Assembly (NCBI GenBank): GCA_028280885.1
Contig: JANQKY010000031.1
Location: forward strand, 1-47,405
Length of the DNA stretch: 47,405 nucleotides
Source: Tepidamorphus sp.
GTDB taxonomy: Bacteria; Pseudomonadota; Alphaproteobacteria; Rhizobiales; Tepidamorphaceae
Direction of reading: 5' to 3'
The notes below the pieces were generated by a model. That model did no database searches. It was not told the DNA's origin and saw only the letters and a program-made list of their open reading frames with translations. The first letter of the stretch is position 1. The number at the start of each line of letters is the position of its first letter. Both the position numbers and the translations under genes were made by a program. Below, one piece after another: positions 27,479-36,554 of the stretch.

Positions 27479-27693
27479 AAGACAGTACACGTAGGGAAGG
27501 ACCATCTCGCAGATCGCGTAAACGGCCTTCTGGTGAAGAGTTGCCATCCGATGTCGCCGCGACCGACTATCTTCTCGGCGTCTTGCCGGAACTCAAGCAG
27601 GTCGCCGACCGGAACGGATTGGAGGTGGCGGCCTATCTCCTTGAAATGGCGCTTGTTTCCGTCGAAGAAGAGGCCGGATCGAAGCGAGATTGA
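27475..27693 (+). CDS. Small hypothetical protein
   Basis: A 72-residue product that I cannot assign to a named family. The first 25 residues are strongly basic and likely disordered (Arg/Lys/Ser-rich); the remainder reads as two amphipathic helices (DYLLGVLPELKQVADRN and LEVAAYLLEMALVSVEEEA) that look able to pair. No signal peptide or Cys is present. The start is a GTG with a weak GGGGCG upstream. It lies on the plus strand between the divergent topA start (262 bases away) and the convergent dprA end, alone in a long minus-strand run. Codon use follows the normal high-GC pattern in the second half, which supports it being real. Confidence 0.6.
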   Translation: MKDSTRREGPSRRSRKRPSGEELPSDVAATDYLLGVLPELKQVADRNGLEVAAYLLEMALVSVEEEAGSKRD

Positions 27694-27752
27694 CGCGATT
27701 CCGCCGGGCGGATTTGGCTGCTGGGCACCGGTTTAACGCACTTTGCCTGCGA

Positions 27753-28865
27753 TCAGATCAGCGACACCCGCTGGCCGGGATGTCGCTCGATCCGGCCCGC
27801 CAGTTCGAGTTCGATCAGCACCAGCATCATCTGGCCGGATGTCAGCCCGGTCGCCCGTATGAGATCGTCGATGCTGACGGGGCTGGGGCCGAGCGCGTCT
27901 AGCACGGTTTGGCGGTCGGAGTCTTCGATTTCGGCGGGTTTGGGCATGGCGTCCGGTTCGGCGAAGGGGGCGGTTGGCGGCGGCAGTCTGAGGATCGGCC
28001 GCAGGACCTCCAATACATCTTCTGCGTGCCGCGTCAGCGTCGCGCCCTGGCGAATCAGGTGATTCGTGCCCTCCGATCGCGGATCGAGCGGCGATCCGGG
28101 GACGGCGAACACCTCGCGGCCCTGTTCGGCGGCGAATCGCGCCGTAATCAGGGTGCCGGAGCGGGATGCGGCTTCGACGACGATGACACCGAACGAGATG
28201 CCGGAGATGATCCGGTTGCGGCGCGGGAAGTCCTTTGCCCGGGCGACCCGGTCCGGCGGCATCTCGGTCAGGAGGGCTCCGGTCCCGCGAATCTCGCCGG
28301 CCAGGTCGATGTTTTCGGCCGGATAGAGCTTGCCCAGGCCGCCGGCCAGCACCGCGACGGTGCCACGGCCGAGTGCGGCCCGGTGCGCGGCGGTGTCGAT
28401 GCCGCGTGCCAGTCCCGAGGCGATCACGAAGCCTTCACCGCCCAGGTCATGGGCGATCGTCGCGGTCAGCCTGCGGCCCAGCGCGGAGCAGTTGCGCGAC
28501 CCGACGATCGCCACCATCGGCCGGCGCGTGACGGCAAGGTCGCCGCTTGCGTAGAGCAGGGGCGGGGCGCTTTCGATATCGGCAAGGCGGCGCGGATAGC
28601 CGTCCTCGCCCCAGGCGACGAGATGCGCCCCCAGCCGCTCGGCCGCCGCCAGTTCCCGCTCGGCCTCCTCGCGCCGGCAGATCCGGATTGGCCGCTTCAG
28701 GCCGCCGCGCGCCGAAAGATCGGGCAGCGCCTCGAGCGCCTCGGCGGCACCGCCGAAGCGGTTGATCAGTGTGCGGAACGTGATCGGCCCGACATTCTCC
28801 GACCGGATCAGCCGCAGCCAGTCGAGCTTCTGGTCCCGGGTCAGACCGTTCTGCTGCGTGCTCAC
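27753..28865 (-). CDS. dprA: DNA-processing protein DprA
   Basis: A 370-residue protein that loads RecA on incoming single-stranded DNA during natural transformation. It has an N-terminal SAM-like helical region ([20 protein letters not shown]), the Rossmann-like core with [31 protein letters not shown] and [11 protein letters not shown], the [12 protein letters not shown] and [15 protein letters not shown] segments, and a C-terminal winged helix ([19 protein letters not shown]). The start is a GTG at 28865 overlapping the plsY stop by four bases (GTGA). The pyrB-pyrC'-plsY-dprA order is typical of this order of bacteria. Confidence 0.95.
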   Translation of the reverse strand: MSTQQNGLTRDQKLDWLRLIRSENVGPITFRTLINRFGGAAEALEALPDLSARGGLKRPIRICRREEAERELAAAERLGAHLVAWGEDGYPRRLADIESAPPLLYASGDLAVTRRPMVAIVGSRNCSALGRRLTATIAHDLGGEGFVIASGLARGIDTAAHRAALGRGTVAVLAGGLGKLYPAENIDLAGEIRGTGALLTEMPPDRVARAKDFPRRNRIISGISFGVIVVEAASRSGTLITARFAAEQGREVFAVPGSPLDPRSEGTNHLIRQGATLTRHAEDVLEVLRPILRLPPPTAPFAEPDAMPKPAEIEDSDRQTVLDALGPSPVSIDDLIRATGLTSGQMMLVLIELELAGRIERHPGQRVSLI

Positions 28866-29479
28866 GATTTTGCGCCGCCGATCCGCGCTTCCTCGCCGCG
28901 CAAAAGCCGGCCGATATTGGCCCGGTGGGCGTAGAAGACCAGCACGGTCAGCACCGCGAACAGCTCGGCCTGCTGCCAGTAGTCGCCGATGGCAAGAGCG
29001 ACGGGCGTCAGCGCGCTGGCGACCAGCGCCGACAGCGACGAATAGCGGAACGCTGCCGCCATCGCGATCCAGACCGCGATAAAGCCGATCGCGGCGGGCC
29101 AGACGAGGCCGAGCAGGATGCCGATATAGGTGGCGACCCCCTTGCCGCCCTTGAATTTCAGCCAGACGGGAAAGAGATGGCCGAGAAAGGCGCCGAGGCC
29201 CGCGCTGACCGCGGTGTCCGGCCCGAACTGGCCGGCGATCAGCACCGCCGCGGTTCCCTTCAGGCCGTCGCCGATGAGCGTCAGCGCCGCCAGTTCCTTG
29301 CGGCCGGTGCGCAGGACGTTGGTCGCGCCGATATTGCCGGAGCCGATCTTGCGCACGTCGCCGAGACCGGCAAGCCGCGTGATGATCACGCCGAACGGGA
29401 TCGAGCCGAGCAGGTAACCGAAGGCGAGTGCCGCCAGCAGGTAGGGCAGGGCAAGGCTCCAGCTGATCGGATCCGGCAT
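28862..29479 (-). CDS. plsY: Acyl-phosphate:glycerol-3-phosphate acyltransferase PlsY
   Basis: A 205-residue inner-membrane enzyme that makes lysophosphatidic acid from acyl-phosphate, the first step of phospholipid synthesis. Characteristic motifs are [15 protein letters not shown], the phosphate-binding [13 protein letters not shown] and [11 protein letters not shown]. Several hydrophobic helices account for most of the sequence. The ATG at 29479 has AGGGGGA upstream at good spacing; a start 10 codons earlier is possible but less likely. It lies 36 bases after pyrC' and overlaps dprA. Confidence 0.95.
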   Translation of the reverse strand: MPDPISWSLALPYLLAALAFGYLLGSIPFGVIITRLAGLGDVRKIGSGNIGATNVLRTGRKELAALTLIGDGLKGTAAVLIAGQFGPDTAVSAGLGAFLGHLFPVWLKFKGGKGVATYIGILLGLVWPAAIGFIAVWIAMAAAFRYSSLSALVASALTPVALAIGDYWQQAELFAVLTVLVFYAHRANIGRLLRGEEARIGGAKS

Positions 29480-29515
29480 GACAATAGTCCCCCTGGGGCG
29501 GGTCCCCAAAATGCG

Positions 29516-30898
29516 TCAGAGGGAACGGTAGTCGTAGACGGTGCGGCCTGCAACGATGGTGCGCAGCACCCGGCCCTGCATGCGGGCGTCCTCGAAGGGC
29601 GTGTTCTTGGAGCGCGACGACAGGGCACCAAGATCGACGATCCAGGGCATGTCGGCATCCAAGTGGATGACGTCGGCGGGCCGGCCGGGCTGCAGGCTGC
29701 CGCCGTTCAGGCCCAGCATCCGGGCCGGCCGGGTCGACAGCGCGTCGATCAGCCGGATCAGCGGCACGTCGTCCGAATGATAGAGCCTGAGCGCTGCGGC
29801 CAGCAGGGTTTCCAGGCCGATCGCGCCGTTCTCGGCTTCCGCGAACGGGTGCCGCTTGGTCTCGACGTCCTGCGGGTCGTGGCTTGAGACGATGACGTCG
29901 ATCAGCCCGTCCGCCAGCGCCTCGACGAGGCCGCGGCGATCCTCCTCGGAGCGCAGCGGCGGCGACAGCTTGACGAAGGTGCGGTAGGCGCCGATGTCGT
30001 TTTCGTTCAGCGTCAGATTGTTGATCGAGACGCCGGCGGTGACCGGCAGGCCGCGCTCCTTGGCGCGCCTGAGGGTGGTCAGCGACCGGGCGGCCGAGAG
30101 CTGCGCTGCGTGATAGCGCCCGCCCGCAAGCCCGACGAGCTTCAGGTCGCGCGACAGCATCACGGTCTCGGCCTCGGCGGGAATGCCGGTGAGCCCGAGC
30201 CGCGTCGACATCTCGCCCTCATGCATCACGCCTTCGCCGACGAGATCGGGATCTTCCGGGTGATGAACGATCAGCGCGTCGAAATCGCGGGCATAGGTGA
30301 GCGCCCGGCGCATGGTCTGGGCGTTGGTGATCGGCCGGCGGCCATTGGTGAAGGCAACCGCGCCCGCGGCCGACAGCAGGCCGATCTCGGTGATCGCGCT
30401 GCCCTGAAGGCCCCGCGTCAGCGCGGCCATCGGACGCACCCGCACCAGCGAGGTGCCGCGCGCCAGCCGTTGCACATAGTCGACCATCGCCACGTCCTCG
30501 ATCACCGGATCGGTATCGGGCATGCAGATCATGGTGGTGACGCCGCCGGCCGCCGCCGCCCGGCTTGCCGAGGCGATCGTCTCGCGGTGCTCGAAGCCCG
30601 GCTCGCCGGTGAAGACGCGCATGTCGATCAGTCCCGGCGCCACGACGCTGCCGCGCGCGTCGATCACGTCGGCGCCGGCGGGAAAGCTGTCGGGGCCCAG
30701 ATGCGCGCCGACATCGGCGATCTTGCCGGCCTGGATCAGCAGCCCGCCGCGCTCGTCGCGGTCCGCGGCGGGGTCGACGATGCGGGCGTTGTAGAAGCCG
30801 ATCGGCGCGACACGCTCGCGCTCGAACCGCTCGGGCGCACCCCACACCGGCTTGACGTCCCCTGGCTTTACGTTACTGGACTTGGTTTCTTCCGACAC
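29516..30898 (-). CDS. Dihydroorotase-like protein, probably non-catalytic (PyrC'/PyrX type)
   Basis: A 460-residue amidohydrolase-fold protein homologous to class I dihydroorotase but lacking key active-site residues. Active enzymes have DxHxHLREPG; here the segment is [11 protein letters not shown] (about 91-101), so both zinc His (Arg 94, Phe 96) and the carbamoyl-aspartate-binding Arg (Gly 98) are lost. The later catalytic Asp motif reads SSHDPQD. In Pseudomonas an inactive PyrC' directly follows pyrB and is needed to assemble active aspartate transcarbamoylase, and the same role is inferred here. A separate active pyrC should exist elsewhere. The GTG at 30898, 7 bases after the pyrB stop with GAGG upstream, is preferred over a longer frame overlapping pyrB. 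Confidence 0.88.
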   Translation of the reverse strand: MSEETKSSNVKPGDVKPVWGAPERFERERVAPIGFYNARIVDPAADRDERGGLLIQAGKIADVGAHLGPDSFPAGADVIDARGSVVAPGLIDMRVFTGEPGFEHRETIASASRAAAAGGVTTMICMPDTDPVIEDVAMVDYVQRLARGTSLVRVRPMAALTRGLQGSAITEIGLLSAAGAVAFTNGRRPITNAQTMRRALTYARDFDALIVHHPEDPDLVGEGVMHEGEMSTRLGLTGIPAEAETVMLSRDLKLVGLAGGRYHAAQLSAARSLTTLRRAKERGLPVTAGVSINNLTLNENDIGAYRTFVKLSPPLRSEEDRRGLVEALADGLIDVIVSSHDPQDVETKRHPFAEAENGAIGLETLLAAALRLYHSDDVPLIRLIDALSTRPARMLGLNGGSLQPGRPADVIHLDADMPWIVDLGALSSRSKNTPFEDARMQGRVLRTIVAGRTVYDYRSL

Positions 30899-30905
30899 CG
30901 GGGCC

Positions 30906-31862
30906 TCACGCGTTCGGCAGGTTGCGGGCAAGCGCGTCGAGGACGGCCATGCGCACGGCGACGCCCATCTCGACCTGCTCGCGGATGACGCTCTGCGGCC
31001 CGTCGGCGACGTCGCTGTCGATCTCGACGCCCCGGTTCATCGGCCCCGGATGCATCACCAGCGCGTCCGGCTTGGCGAGCTTCAGCTTTTCGGCATCGAG
31101 CCCGAAATAGTGGAAATATTCCCGCACCGACGGCACCAGCGCGCCCTGCATGCGTTCGCGCTGCAGGCGCAGCATCATCACCACGTCGGCATTCTCAATT
31201 CCCGAGCGGATATCGCGAAACACCTCGACGCCGAGCCGGTCGATTGCCGTTGGCAGCAGCGTCGACGGCGCGATGACCCGCACCCGCGCGCCCATCGCGT
31301 TCAGCAACCCGATATTCGAGCGCGCCACCCGGCTGTGCAGCACATCGCCGCAGATCGCCACGACCAGCCCTTGCAGCGTGCCCTTGTGGCGGCGGATCGT
31401 CAGCGCGTCGAGCAGGGCCTGGGTCGGATGCTCATGCGCCCCGTCGCCGGCATTGACGACCGAGCAGCCGACCTTCTTGGCAAGCAGTTCGACGGCGCCG
31501 GCCGAATGATGGCGCACCACGATCAGGTCGGGATGCATCGCATGCAGCGTCACGGCGGTGTCGAGCAGGGTTTCGCCCTTCTTCACCGAGGAGGAACCGA
31601 CCGACATGTTCATGACGTCGGCGCCGAGCCGCTTGCCGGCGAGTTCGAACGAGCTCTGGGTGCGCGTCGAGGCTTCGAAGAACAGGTTGATCTGGGTGCG
31701 CCCGCGCAGCGTCGACAGCTTTTTCTCGACCTGCCGGTTGAGCGCGACGAAGCCGTCGGCAAGGTCGAGCAGCCCCTCGATCTCGAAGGGGGAAAGCTGG
31801 TCTATGCCCAGCAGATGCCGATGCGGGAAGGCGATTGACGGGGTGTCGACGGAGACAGTCAT
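30906..31862 (-). CDS. pyrB: Aspartate carbamoyltransferase catalytic subunit
   Basis: A 318-residue enzyme that joins carbamoyl phosphate and aspartate in de novo pyrimidine synthesis. The carbamoyl-phosphate site [13 protein letters not shown] (STRT at about 65-68), the [12 protein letters not shown] motif and [13 protein letters not shown] are intact, so it should be active. The ATG at 31862 marks the start of similarity ([16 protein letters not shown]); the open frame further upstream is noise. The dihydroorotase-like gene follows after 7 bases and is its probable structural partner. There is no pyrI regulatory gene nearby. It is divergent from the DUF1835 gene. Confidence 0.95.
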   Translation of the reverse strand: MTVSVDTPSIAFPHRHLLGIDQLSPFEIEGLLDLADGFVALNRQVEKKLSTLRGRTQINLFFEASTRTQSSFELAGKRLGADVMNMSVGSSSVKKGETLLDTAVTLHAMHPDLIVVRHHSAGAVELLAKKVGCSVVNAGDGAHEHPTQALLDALTIRRHKGTLQGLVVAICGDVLHSRVARSNIGLLNAMGARVRVIAPSTLLPTAIDRLGVEVFRDIRSGIENADVVMMLRLQRERMQGALVPSVREYFHYFGLDAEKLKLAKPDALVMHPGPMNRGVEIDSDVADGPQSVIREQVEMGVAVRMAVLDALARNLPNA

Positions 31863-32107
31863 CAAAGCCGTGCGTATAGGCGGAGTCTTGGCCGACGGCA
31901 AGCGCCGAGCGCGCCTTTCCCCCGATTGATTGTGATCCGGTCCGCCTTGACCGGCGTGTCCGCGCCGGCCATGGTGCGGCAAGGCGCTGTCGACGCCTCC
32001 TTGTCCGCGGAAAGGGCTGCGCCCACGGCAATTACGGTACACGGAAAGACCATCTCCTTTTTTCGGTCTGACGGCGGGCACGGACGAAACGGAAAAAGGG
32101 GCCTGCA

Positions 32108-33409
32108 ATGGCAAACCGCGACACGCGGACGGACAATCCGTTCCGCCTCAATCTCGAACAGCAGAAGAAACGCGCTAAGGACCTCCTGAGATCGATCAGG
32201 GCAGGGGAGCCGGATGCGCTTGCGCGTTTCCGCGAACATCACCCGCGCTGCGCCGCGCTGTCGGATTCGCAGATCAGAGAGGACTTCGCCCGGCTCGCCG
32301 AGGCGCAACTCGTCATCGCCCGCGAGCTGGACGTGCCGAGCTGGCCGGCGCTCAGGCGCCATATCGGTGATATGCAGGCAAGCCGGCAGGCGATTGCGGC
32401 CGATGCGGCGCCGGACCGGGAGGTCGGGACCCTGCATATCCGTTGCGGCACCGATATCGAGCAGGGCCTGAAGGCGGCGGGGCTCACCGGCGATTTCCTC
32501 GAATACTCCAATCCGGTCTGCCAGGGACCAATCGTCGATTCGCCCGACTGGCTCGACAAGCGCATCGATTTCATCCTTAGCGCCTACGGCCCGGTGATGG
32601 GGCTTCGCGCCGATGAGGCGCGTGAGGACATTGCCAAAGCGGAAGAGGCGCTCGCGGGCGCTGCCGGGCGCTACGAGCGCGTCGTCCTGTGGTTCGAGCA
32701 CGACAGCTATGACCAGTTCATCCTGGCACGCTGCCTTGCCCGTTTCGCCGAGGCCGGCGCGCCGGAGACGCTTGAGCTGATCGATATCGGCCGATTTCCG
32801 GGCGCGGAGCGATTCGTCGGCCTCGGCCAATTGCCGCCCGAGGCGCTGCGGTTGCTGTGGCAGCGGCGGCAGTCGGTCACGCCGGAGCAGCTTGAGGGCG
32901 GCGCCGCGGTCTGGGCAGCGTTACGCGCGGCCGATCCGAGTGCGCTCTGCGGCCTTGCCACACGTGGCCTGCCGGCCCTGCCGAATATGGCGGGCGCGTT
33001 GCGCCGGCATCTGCGGGAACTGCCCGCGACGCGGGATGGACTGTCGCTGACCCAGCAGATCGTGCTGACAGAGATCGGGCAGGGACCCGCTCGGATGGGT
33101 CGCATCTTCCGGGAGCTTATGCTGAAGCGCGATCCGCTGCCCTGGCTTGGCGACACGATGTTTTTCCACATCCTCGACGACATGCTGCGCGCCGAAGAAC
33201 CCGCGATCCGTATCGTGAAAAAAGCAACAATCGAAGAGTGGCCGAAGCGCGAGATCGCGCTAACGGCGGCCGGCGAAGCTGTGCTCGCGAGCGACCGGGA
33301 CTACATGGCGCTCAATCCGCCCGAGCGCTGGGTCGGCGGGGTGCCGATTCGGTCCGGCCGGCCGGTCTGGCGCTATGATCATGAGACGGATCGGGTCGTC
33401 CTGACCTAG
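32108..33409 (+). CDS. DUF1835 domain-containing protein
   Basis: A 433-residue protein. The first 100 residues are charged and helical ([20 protein letters not shown]); this part resembles the short N-terminal helical stretch shared by several unrelated alphaproteobacterial proteins. From about residue 107 the DUF1835 domain is clear: [29 protein letters not shown] and [14 protein letters not shown]. The C-terminal third is winged-helix-like ([22 protein letters not shown]). The function is unknown. AAAGGGG lies 6-7 bases before the ATG. It is convergent with the AEC transporter, whose stop codon shares the palindrome CTAG with this one. Confidence 0.8.
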   Translation: MANRDTRTDNPFRLNLEQQKKRAKDLLRSIRAGEPDALARFREHHPRCAALSDSQIREDFARLAEAQLVIARELDVPSWPALRRHIGDMQASRQAIAADAAPDREVGTLHIRCGTDIEQGLKAAGLTGDFLEYSNPVCQGPIVDSPDWLDKRIDFILSAYGPVMGLRADEAREDIAKAEEALAGAAGRYERVVLWFEHDSYDQFILARCLARFAEAGAPETLELIDIGRFPGAERFVGLGQLPPEALRLLWQRRQSVTPEQLEGGAAVWAALRAADPSALCGLATRGLPALPNMAGALRRHLRELPATRDGLSLTQQIVLTEIGQGPARMGRIFRELMLKRDPLPWLGDTMFFHILDDMLRAEEPAIRIVKKATIEEWPKREIALTAAGEAVLASDRDYMALNPPERWVGGVPIRSGRPVWRYDHETDRVVLT

Positions 33410-34338
33410 ATATTGGCGAGCACGGCGAGCCAGAAGGGCATCGTGATCGCCGCGCCGATGGTCTGCATGGTGATCAGTTCCGCCATCAGGTTGGCGTCGC
33501 CGCCCAGTTGCTTGGCGAGCAGATAGGCATTGGCGGCCGCCGGCACGGCAAGCGCGATGACGGCGATCGAAAGCTCGTCGCCGCTTAAGCCGAAGGCGGC
33601 CGCGTAGACCGCGCCGATCAGCGGCATGCCGATCAGCCGCAGGCCGACGCCGACGAGATGGACGGCTTTCGGCCGCCTGAGCGCGTTCACGTCGAGCCCC
33701 AGGCCGACGGCGGCGAGCGCCACGGCAAGAGCCGCCCGTCCGAAGATCTCGAGCGTCGCCTTGATGGGGCCGACGGGGACGAGCCCGGTCAGGTTGAGCG
33801 CAAGCCCGATCACGCAGGCGACGATCAGCGGATTGCGGGCAATCTCCCGGATCAGCACCAGGACCGGCGGTCGCGTCGAACTGGAAAACCGCACCAGCAC
33901 GATGACGGCCATCAGGTTCAGCGCCGGCACCATCGCAACGATCGCCACCGCGACCAGCGTCAGGCCGGTCGCGCCGAACAGGCTGCCGGAAATCGCCAGC
34001 GCGATGAACGTGTTCCAGCGGGTCGCCCCCTGGAAGACGGAGGTGAAGGAGGGGCCCGACACGCCGAGCCTGCGGCTCAGCACCGGATAGAGGCATAGGC
34101 AAAGCGCGGCCATCGTCATGACCGACAGGAACAATGTCGCGCCCAGCGCCTGCCAGGGCAGGGCGCCGAAATCCGCGGTGCTGAGCGTCAGCACGATCAG
34201 GCAGGGAAACAGGACGAAATAGGCAAGCCGGTCGACGCCCGCGCGCCCGCCCGCGTCGATCAGCCCGATGCGCCCGACGAACCAGCCGACGGCGATGACG
34301 CCGAGCACGGGGATGAGGTGTTCGAAGGCGTTCGTCAT
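33406..34338 (-). CDS. AEC family transporter (auxin efflux carrier-like)
   Basis: A 310-residue inner-membrane protein of about ten hydrophobic segments in two five-helix halves. The N-terminal PVLGVIAVGWFVGRIGLID, the VFQGATRWNTFIALAI and the C-terminal VPAAANAYLLAKQLGG motifs are typical of bacterial AEC/MdcF-like permeases, which carry organic acids such as malonate; the substrate here is unknown. The ATG at 34338 has GAGGGG upstream. It begins 10 bases after the ruvX stop on the same strand, so the two are probably co-transcribed. Its own TAG overlaps the convergent DUF1835 stop. Confidence 0.88.
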   Translation of the reverse strand: MTNAFEHLIPVLGVIAVGWFVGRIGLIDAGGRAGVDRLAYFVLFPCLIVLTLSTADFGALPWQALGATLFLSVMTMAALCLCLYPVLSRRLGVSGPSFTSVFQGATRWNTFIALAISGSLFGATGLTLVAVAIVAMVPALNLMAVIVLVRFSSSTRPPVLVLIREIARNPLIVACVIGLALNLTGLVPVGPIKATLEIFGRAALAVALAAVGLGLDVNALRRPKAVHLVGVGLRLIGMPLIGAVYAAAFGLSGDELSIAVIALAVPAAANAYLLAKQLGGDANLMAELITMQTIGAAITMPFWLAVLANI

Positions 34339-34348
34339 GACCAGCCCC

Positions 34349-34831
34349 TCATGACCGGCCTGGCATCTGCGCGATGCGGTCGAGTGCGCCCTGCAGGATG
34401 TAGGCGGCGGCCATCTTGTCGACGACCGCAGCCCGCCGCGCCCGGCTGGCATCCGCCTCGATCAGCGTGCGCGTGACGGCGACCGTCGACAGCCGTTCGT
34501 CCCACAGCAGGATCGGCAGATCGATCAGGCCACCGAGATTGCGGGCGAAGGCGCGGGCGGCCTGGGCCTTCGGGCCGATGCTGCCATCCATGTTGAGCGG
34601 ATAGCCGATAACGAGGCCCGATACCGCGTTATCGGCGCATAGTTTCGCGAGCGCCGGACCGTTTTCCTTGAACTTCGCCTTTTTCAAGGCGCCAAGCGGC
34701 GAGGCGATCCGCCGGCCGGCATCGCAGATCGCGATCCCGATCGTCTTCTCGCCGGGGTCTATCCCCAAAAGCGCGCCGGCGCCGGGAAGCGCGTCGCAAA
34801 AGGCATCGATGTCGGTGAACGGGGTCTGCAT
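34349..34831 (-). CDS. ruvX: Holliday junction resolvase RuvX / pre-16S rRNA nuclease YqgF
   Basis: A 160-residue RNase H-fold protein. [17 protein letters not shown] contains the first catalytic Asp; [16 protein letters not shown] is the family signature; [14 protein letters not shown] and [16 protein letters not shown] supply the remaining acidic residues. Members process the 5' end of 16S rRNA and have been proposed as Holliday junction resolvases. It heads a minus-strand pair with the AEC transporter and is divergent from the UPF0173 hydrolase gene, with 134 bases between. Confidence 0.93.
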   Translation of the reverse strand: MQTPFTDIDAFCDALPGAGALLGIDPGEKTIGIAICDAGRRIASPLGALKKAKFKENGPALAKLCADNAVSGLVIGYPLNMDGSIGPKAQAARAFARNLGGLIDLPILLWDERLSTVAVTRTLIEADASRARRAAVVDKMAAAYILQGALDRIAQMPGRS

Positions 34832-34965
34832 GGCTCTTGCCTGATGAATGTGCCGCTCTTAGCAGACTTGGAGCCCGGACACACCGGTTGTTGCCGCAGG
34901 GCGCGGGCGTATAGTAGCGGCCGACAGCCATGTCGGCACGATTTGGGTCAAGGGGAGAGGTTTAC

Positions 34966-35664
34966 ATGAAGGTTACCTGGTTTGGACATTCGGCCTTCCG
35001 CGTGGAAACGGGAAGCGCCGTCATCATGATCGATCCGTTCCTGAGCGGAAATCCGACCTGGGAGGGCAGTGTCGAAGAGGCGAGCGATGGTGCGACCCAT
35101 GTCGTGCTGACCCACGGCCATGCCGACCACATCGGCGACACGGTCGAGATCTGCAAGGCGACCGGCGCGCTGCTGATCGCCAATTTCGAGATCTGCAACT
35201 ATCTGGCTGCCCAGGGCGTCGAAAACATCAGCCCCGGCAATCACGGCGGCCAGCAGCACTATGACGATTTCTCCGTCGCCTTCGTCCAGGCCTGGCACTC
35301 CTCCGCCGATATCGTCGACGGTAATCTGATCTATCTCGGCAATCCGGCCGGCATCGTCGTCACCTCGAAGGCCGAGCCGGGCAAGGTGCTCTACCACACG
35401 GGCGACACCGACATCTTCTCCGACATGGCGCTGATCAACGAGATCTACAAGCCGACCATCGGCATCGTGCCGGTCGGCGACCGCTTCACCATGGGCGCCG
35501 ACCTTGCCGCGATGGCCTGCAAGCGCTTCTTCGCCTTCGAGACGATCATCCCCTGCCACTACGGCACCTTCCCGATCATCGACCAGACACCGGAGAAGTT
35601 CGTCGCGGCGATGGAGGGGCACAACGTGGTCGTGGTCGAACGCGGTGTGGCGCTGGATCTGTAG
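34966..35664 (+). CDS. UPF0173 family metal-dependent hydrolase (metallo-beta-lactamase fold)
   Basis: A 232-residue cytosolic protein. MKVTWFGHSAFRVET and MIDPFLSGNP are the N-terminal signature of UPF0173. The metal site THGHADHIGD (His 50, His 52, Asp 54, His 55) is complete, with later ligands in YHTGDTDIF and IPCHYGTFP. The physiological substrate is unknown. The ATG at 34966 is preceded by GGGGAGAGG; the open frame before it has no similarity. A terminator follows at 35697. Confidence 0.92.
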   Translation: MKVTWFGHSAFRVETGSAVIMIDPFLSGNPTWEGSVEEASDGATHVVLTHGHADHIGDTVEICKATGALLIANFEICNYLAAQGVENISPGNHGGQQHYDDFSVAFVQAWHSSADIVDGNLIYLGNPAGIVVTSKAEPGKVLYHTGDTDIFSDMALINEIYKPTIGIVPVGDRFTMGADLAAMACKRFFAFETIIPCHYGTFPIIDQTPEKFVAAMEGHNVVVVERGVALDL

Positions 35665-35696
35665 CCTCCGCATCAGCCGACAATCGGTCCGGATCA

Positions 35697-35727
35697 GGCC
35701 GCGTGTCCCCGCGATACGCGGCCTTTC
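35697..35727 (+). terminator. Rho-independent terminator after the UPF0173 gene
   Basis: GGCCGCGT (35697-35704) pairs with ACGCGGCC (35716-35723) around an 11-base loop, followed by TTTCT. The T-run is short, so efficiency is uncertain. Confidence 0.65.
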
Positions 35728-35740
35728 TCATGCGTGCCTG

Positions 35741-35770
35741 TTGACATGATACTTTATGGTATCATATTAA
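35741..35770 (+). promoter_or_regulatory. Promoter of the ArsR-SRPBCC operon
   Basis: A perfect -35 box TTGACA (35741-35746) is followed by TATTAA (35765-35770) after 18 bases, or CATATT (35763-35768) after 16. The first operator dyad fills the spacer exactly. Confidence 0.65.
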
Positions 35771-35790
35771 ATGAAACCACAGGGTATCAT
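35746..35790. promoter_or_regulatory. Two tandem operator dyads for the adjacent ArsR-type repressor
   Basis: Dyad 1 is ATGATAC-N6-GTATCAT (35746-35765), perfect. Dyad 2 is ATGAAAC-N6-GTATCAT (35771-35790), with one mismatch. Their starts are exactly 25 bases apart. Dyad 1 covers the promoter spacer and dyad 2 lies between the -10 box and the ribosome-binding site, so occupancy would block transcription. Confidence 0.72.
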
Positions 35791-35803
35791 TTAAGGGGCG
35801 ATC

Positions 35804-36130
35804 ATGACGCCGGATCCTCAGACCACCTTTCGCGCGCTCGCCGATCCCACCCGGCGGGAAATTCTTGAGCGGCTTGCCGCCGGCGACATGACGATCCGGG
35901 ACGTGGCGGCGAGGTTCGAGATCACGCGGGCGGCGGTGAAGAAGCATCTCACCGTCCTGAGCGATGCCGGCCTGATCACGGTCACAGCGCGCGGCCGCGA
36001 GCGGATCAACGCCATCAACCCTGAGGGGTTCGCCCCAGTCTTCGATTGGCTCGGCTATTTCGACCAGTTCTGGGACGACCGCCTGGCCGCCCTGAAATCC
36101 GCAATCGAGAAGGACCGGCACGATGCCTGA
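35804..36130 (+). CDS. ArsR family winged-helix transcriptional repressor
   Basis: A 108-residue DNA-binding protein. FRALADPTRREILERLAAG and the recognition helix region ITRAAVKKHLTVLSDAGLI are typical of the ArsR subgroup that controls SRPBCC/AHSA1 genes. No metal-binding CxC motif is present in alpha-3, so it is not a classical metal sensor. AAGGGG precedes the ATG. Its stop overlaps the SRPBCC start by 8 bases. Autoregulation through the two dyads just upstream is inferred from their position. Confidence 0.92.
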   Translation: MTPDPQTTFRALADPTRREILERLAAGDMTIRDVAARFEITRAAVKKHLTVLSDAGLITVTARGRERINAINPEGFAPVFDWLGYFDQFWDDRLAALKSAIEKDRHDA

Positions 36131-36554
36131 CACGACGATTCGCAAATCGATCTATCTGAAGGCCCCGAAGGAAACCGTTTGGACTTACCTGACCGATCCC
36201 GACAAGCTGGCGATCTGGTTTCACAAGCCGCAGGTCCCGCTTGAAGCCGGCAGTGACTACGAGATGTACGGCACCGAGAGCGGCAACAGGCTGTTGTGGG
36301 GCACCGTCATCGCGGCGCGGCCGTTCGACACTCTCGAATACACCTTCACCATCGGACCGATGGATGGCGCCGTCACGACTGTCCGATGGACGCTTGAGGA
36401 GGTGCCGGGCGGCACCCGCCTGTCGCTTGAGCACACCGGCCTGCCCCAGGGCGCCGAGGCCTTCGGGTTGACGCTCGCACTGTGCAAGGGCTGGGACGAT
36501 CACATCGCCCGCATGCGCGCCGACATCCACGAGGCCGATAAGGCGGCTGCGTGA
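36123..36554 (+). CDS. SRPBCC domain-containing protein (AHSA1-like)
   Basis: A 143-residue START-like fold protein, beginning TIRKSIYLKAPKETVWTYLTDPDKLAIWF and containing the central TIGPMDGAVTTVRWTLEEVPGG and C-terminal GWDDHIARM elements of the AHSA1/Hsp90 ATPase activator-like family. These proteins hold a hydrophobic ligand cavity; the ligand is unknown. It overlaps the ArsR gene by 8 bases, so the two are translationally coupled, a widespread ArsR-SRPBCC arrangement. No partner enzyme follows: the next stretch is a dispersed repeat. Confidence 0.9.
   Translation: MPDTTIRKSIYLKAPKETVWTYLTDPDKLAIWFHKPQVPLEAGSDYEMYGTESGNRLLWGTVIAARPFDTLEYTFTIGPMDGAVTTVRWTLEEVPGGTRLSLEHTGLPQGAEAFGLTLALCKGWDDHIARMRADIHEADKAAA

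Noticed and set aside
31863..32114. N-terminal extension of PyrB by 84 residues
   Set aside because: The translation before 31862 is Arg/Gly-rich noise and overlaps the divergent DUF1835 gene start; similarity begins at the chosen ATG.
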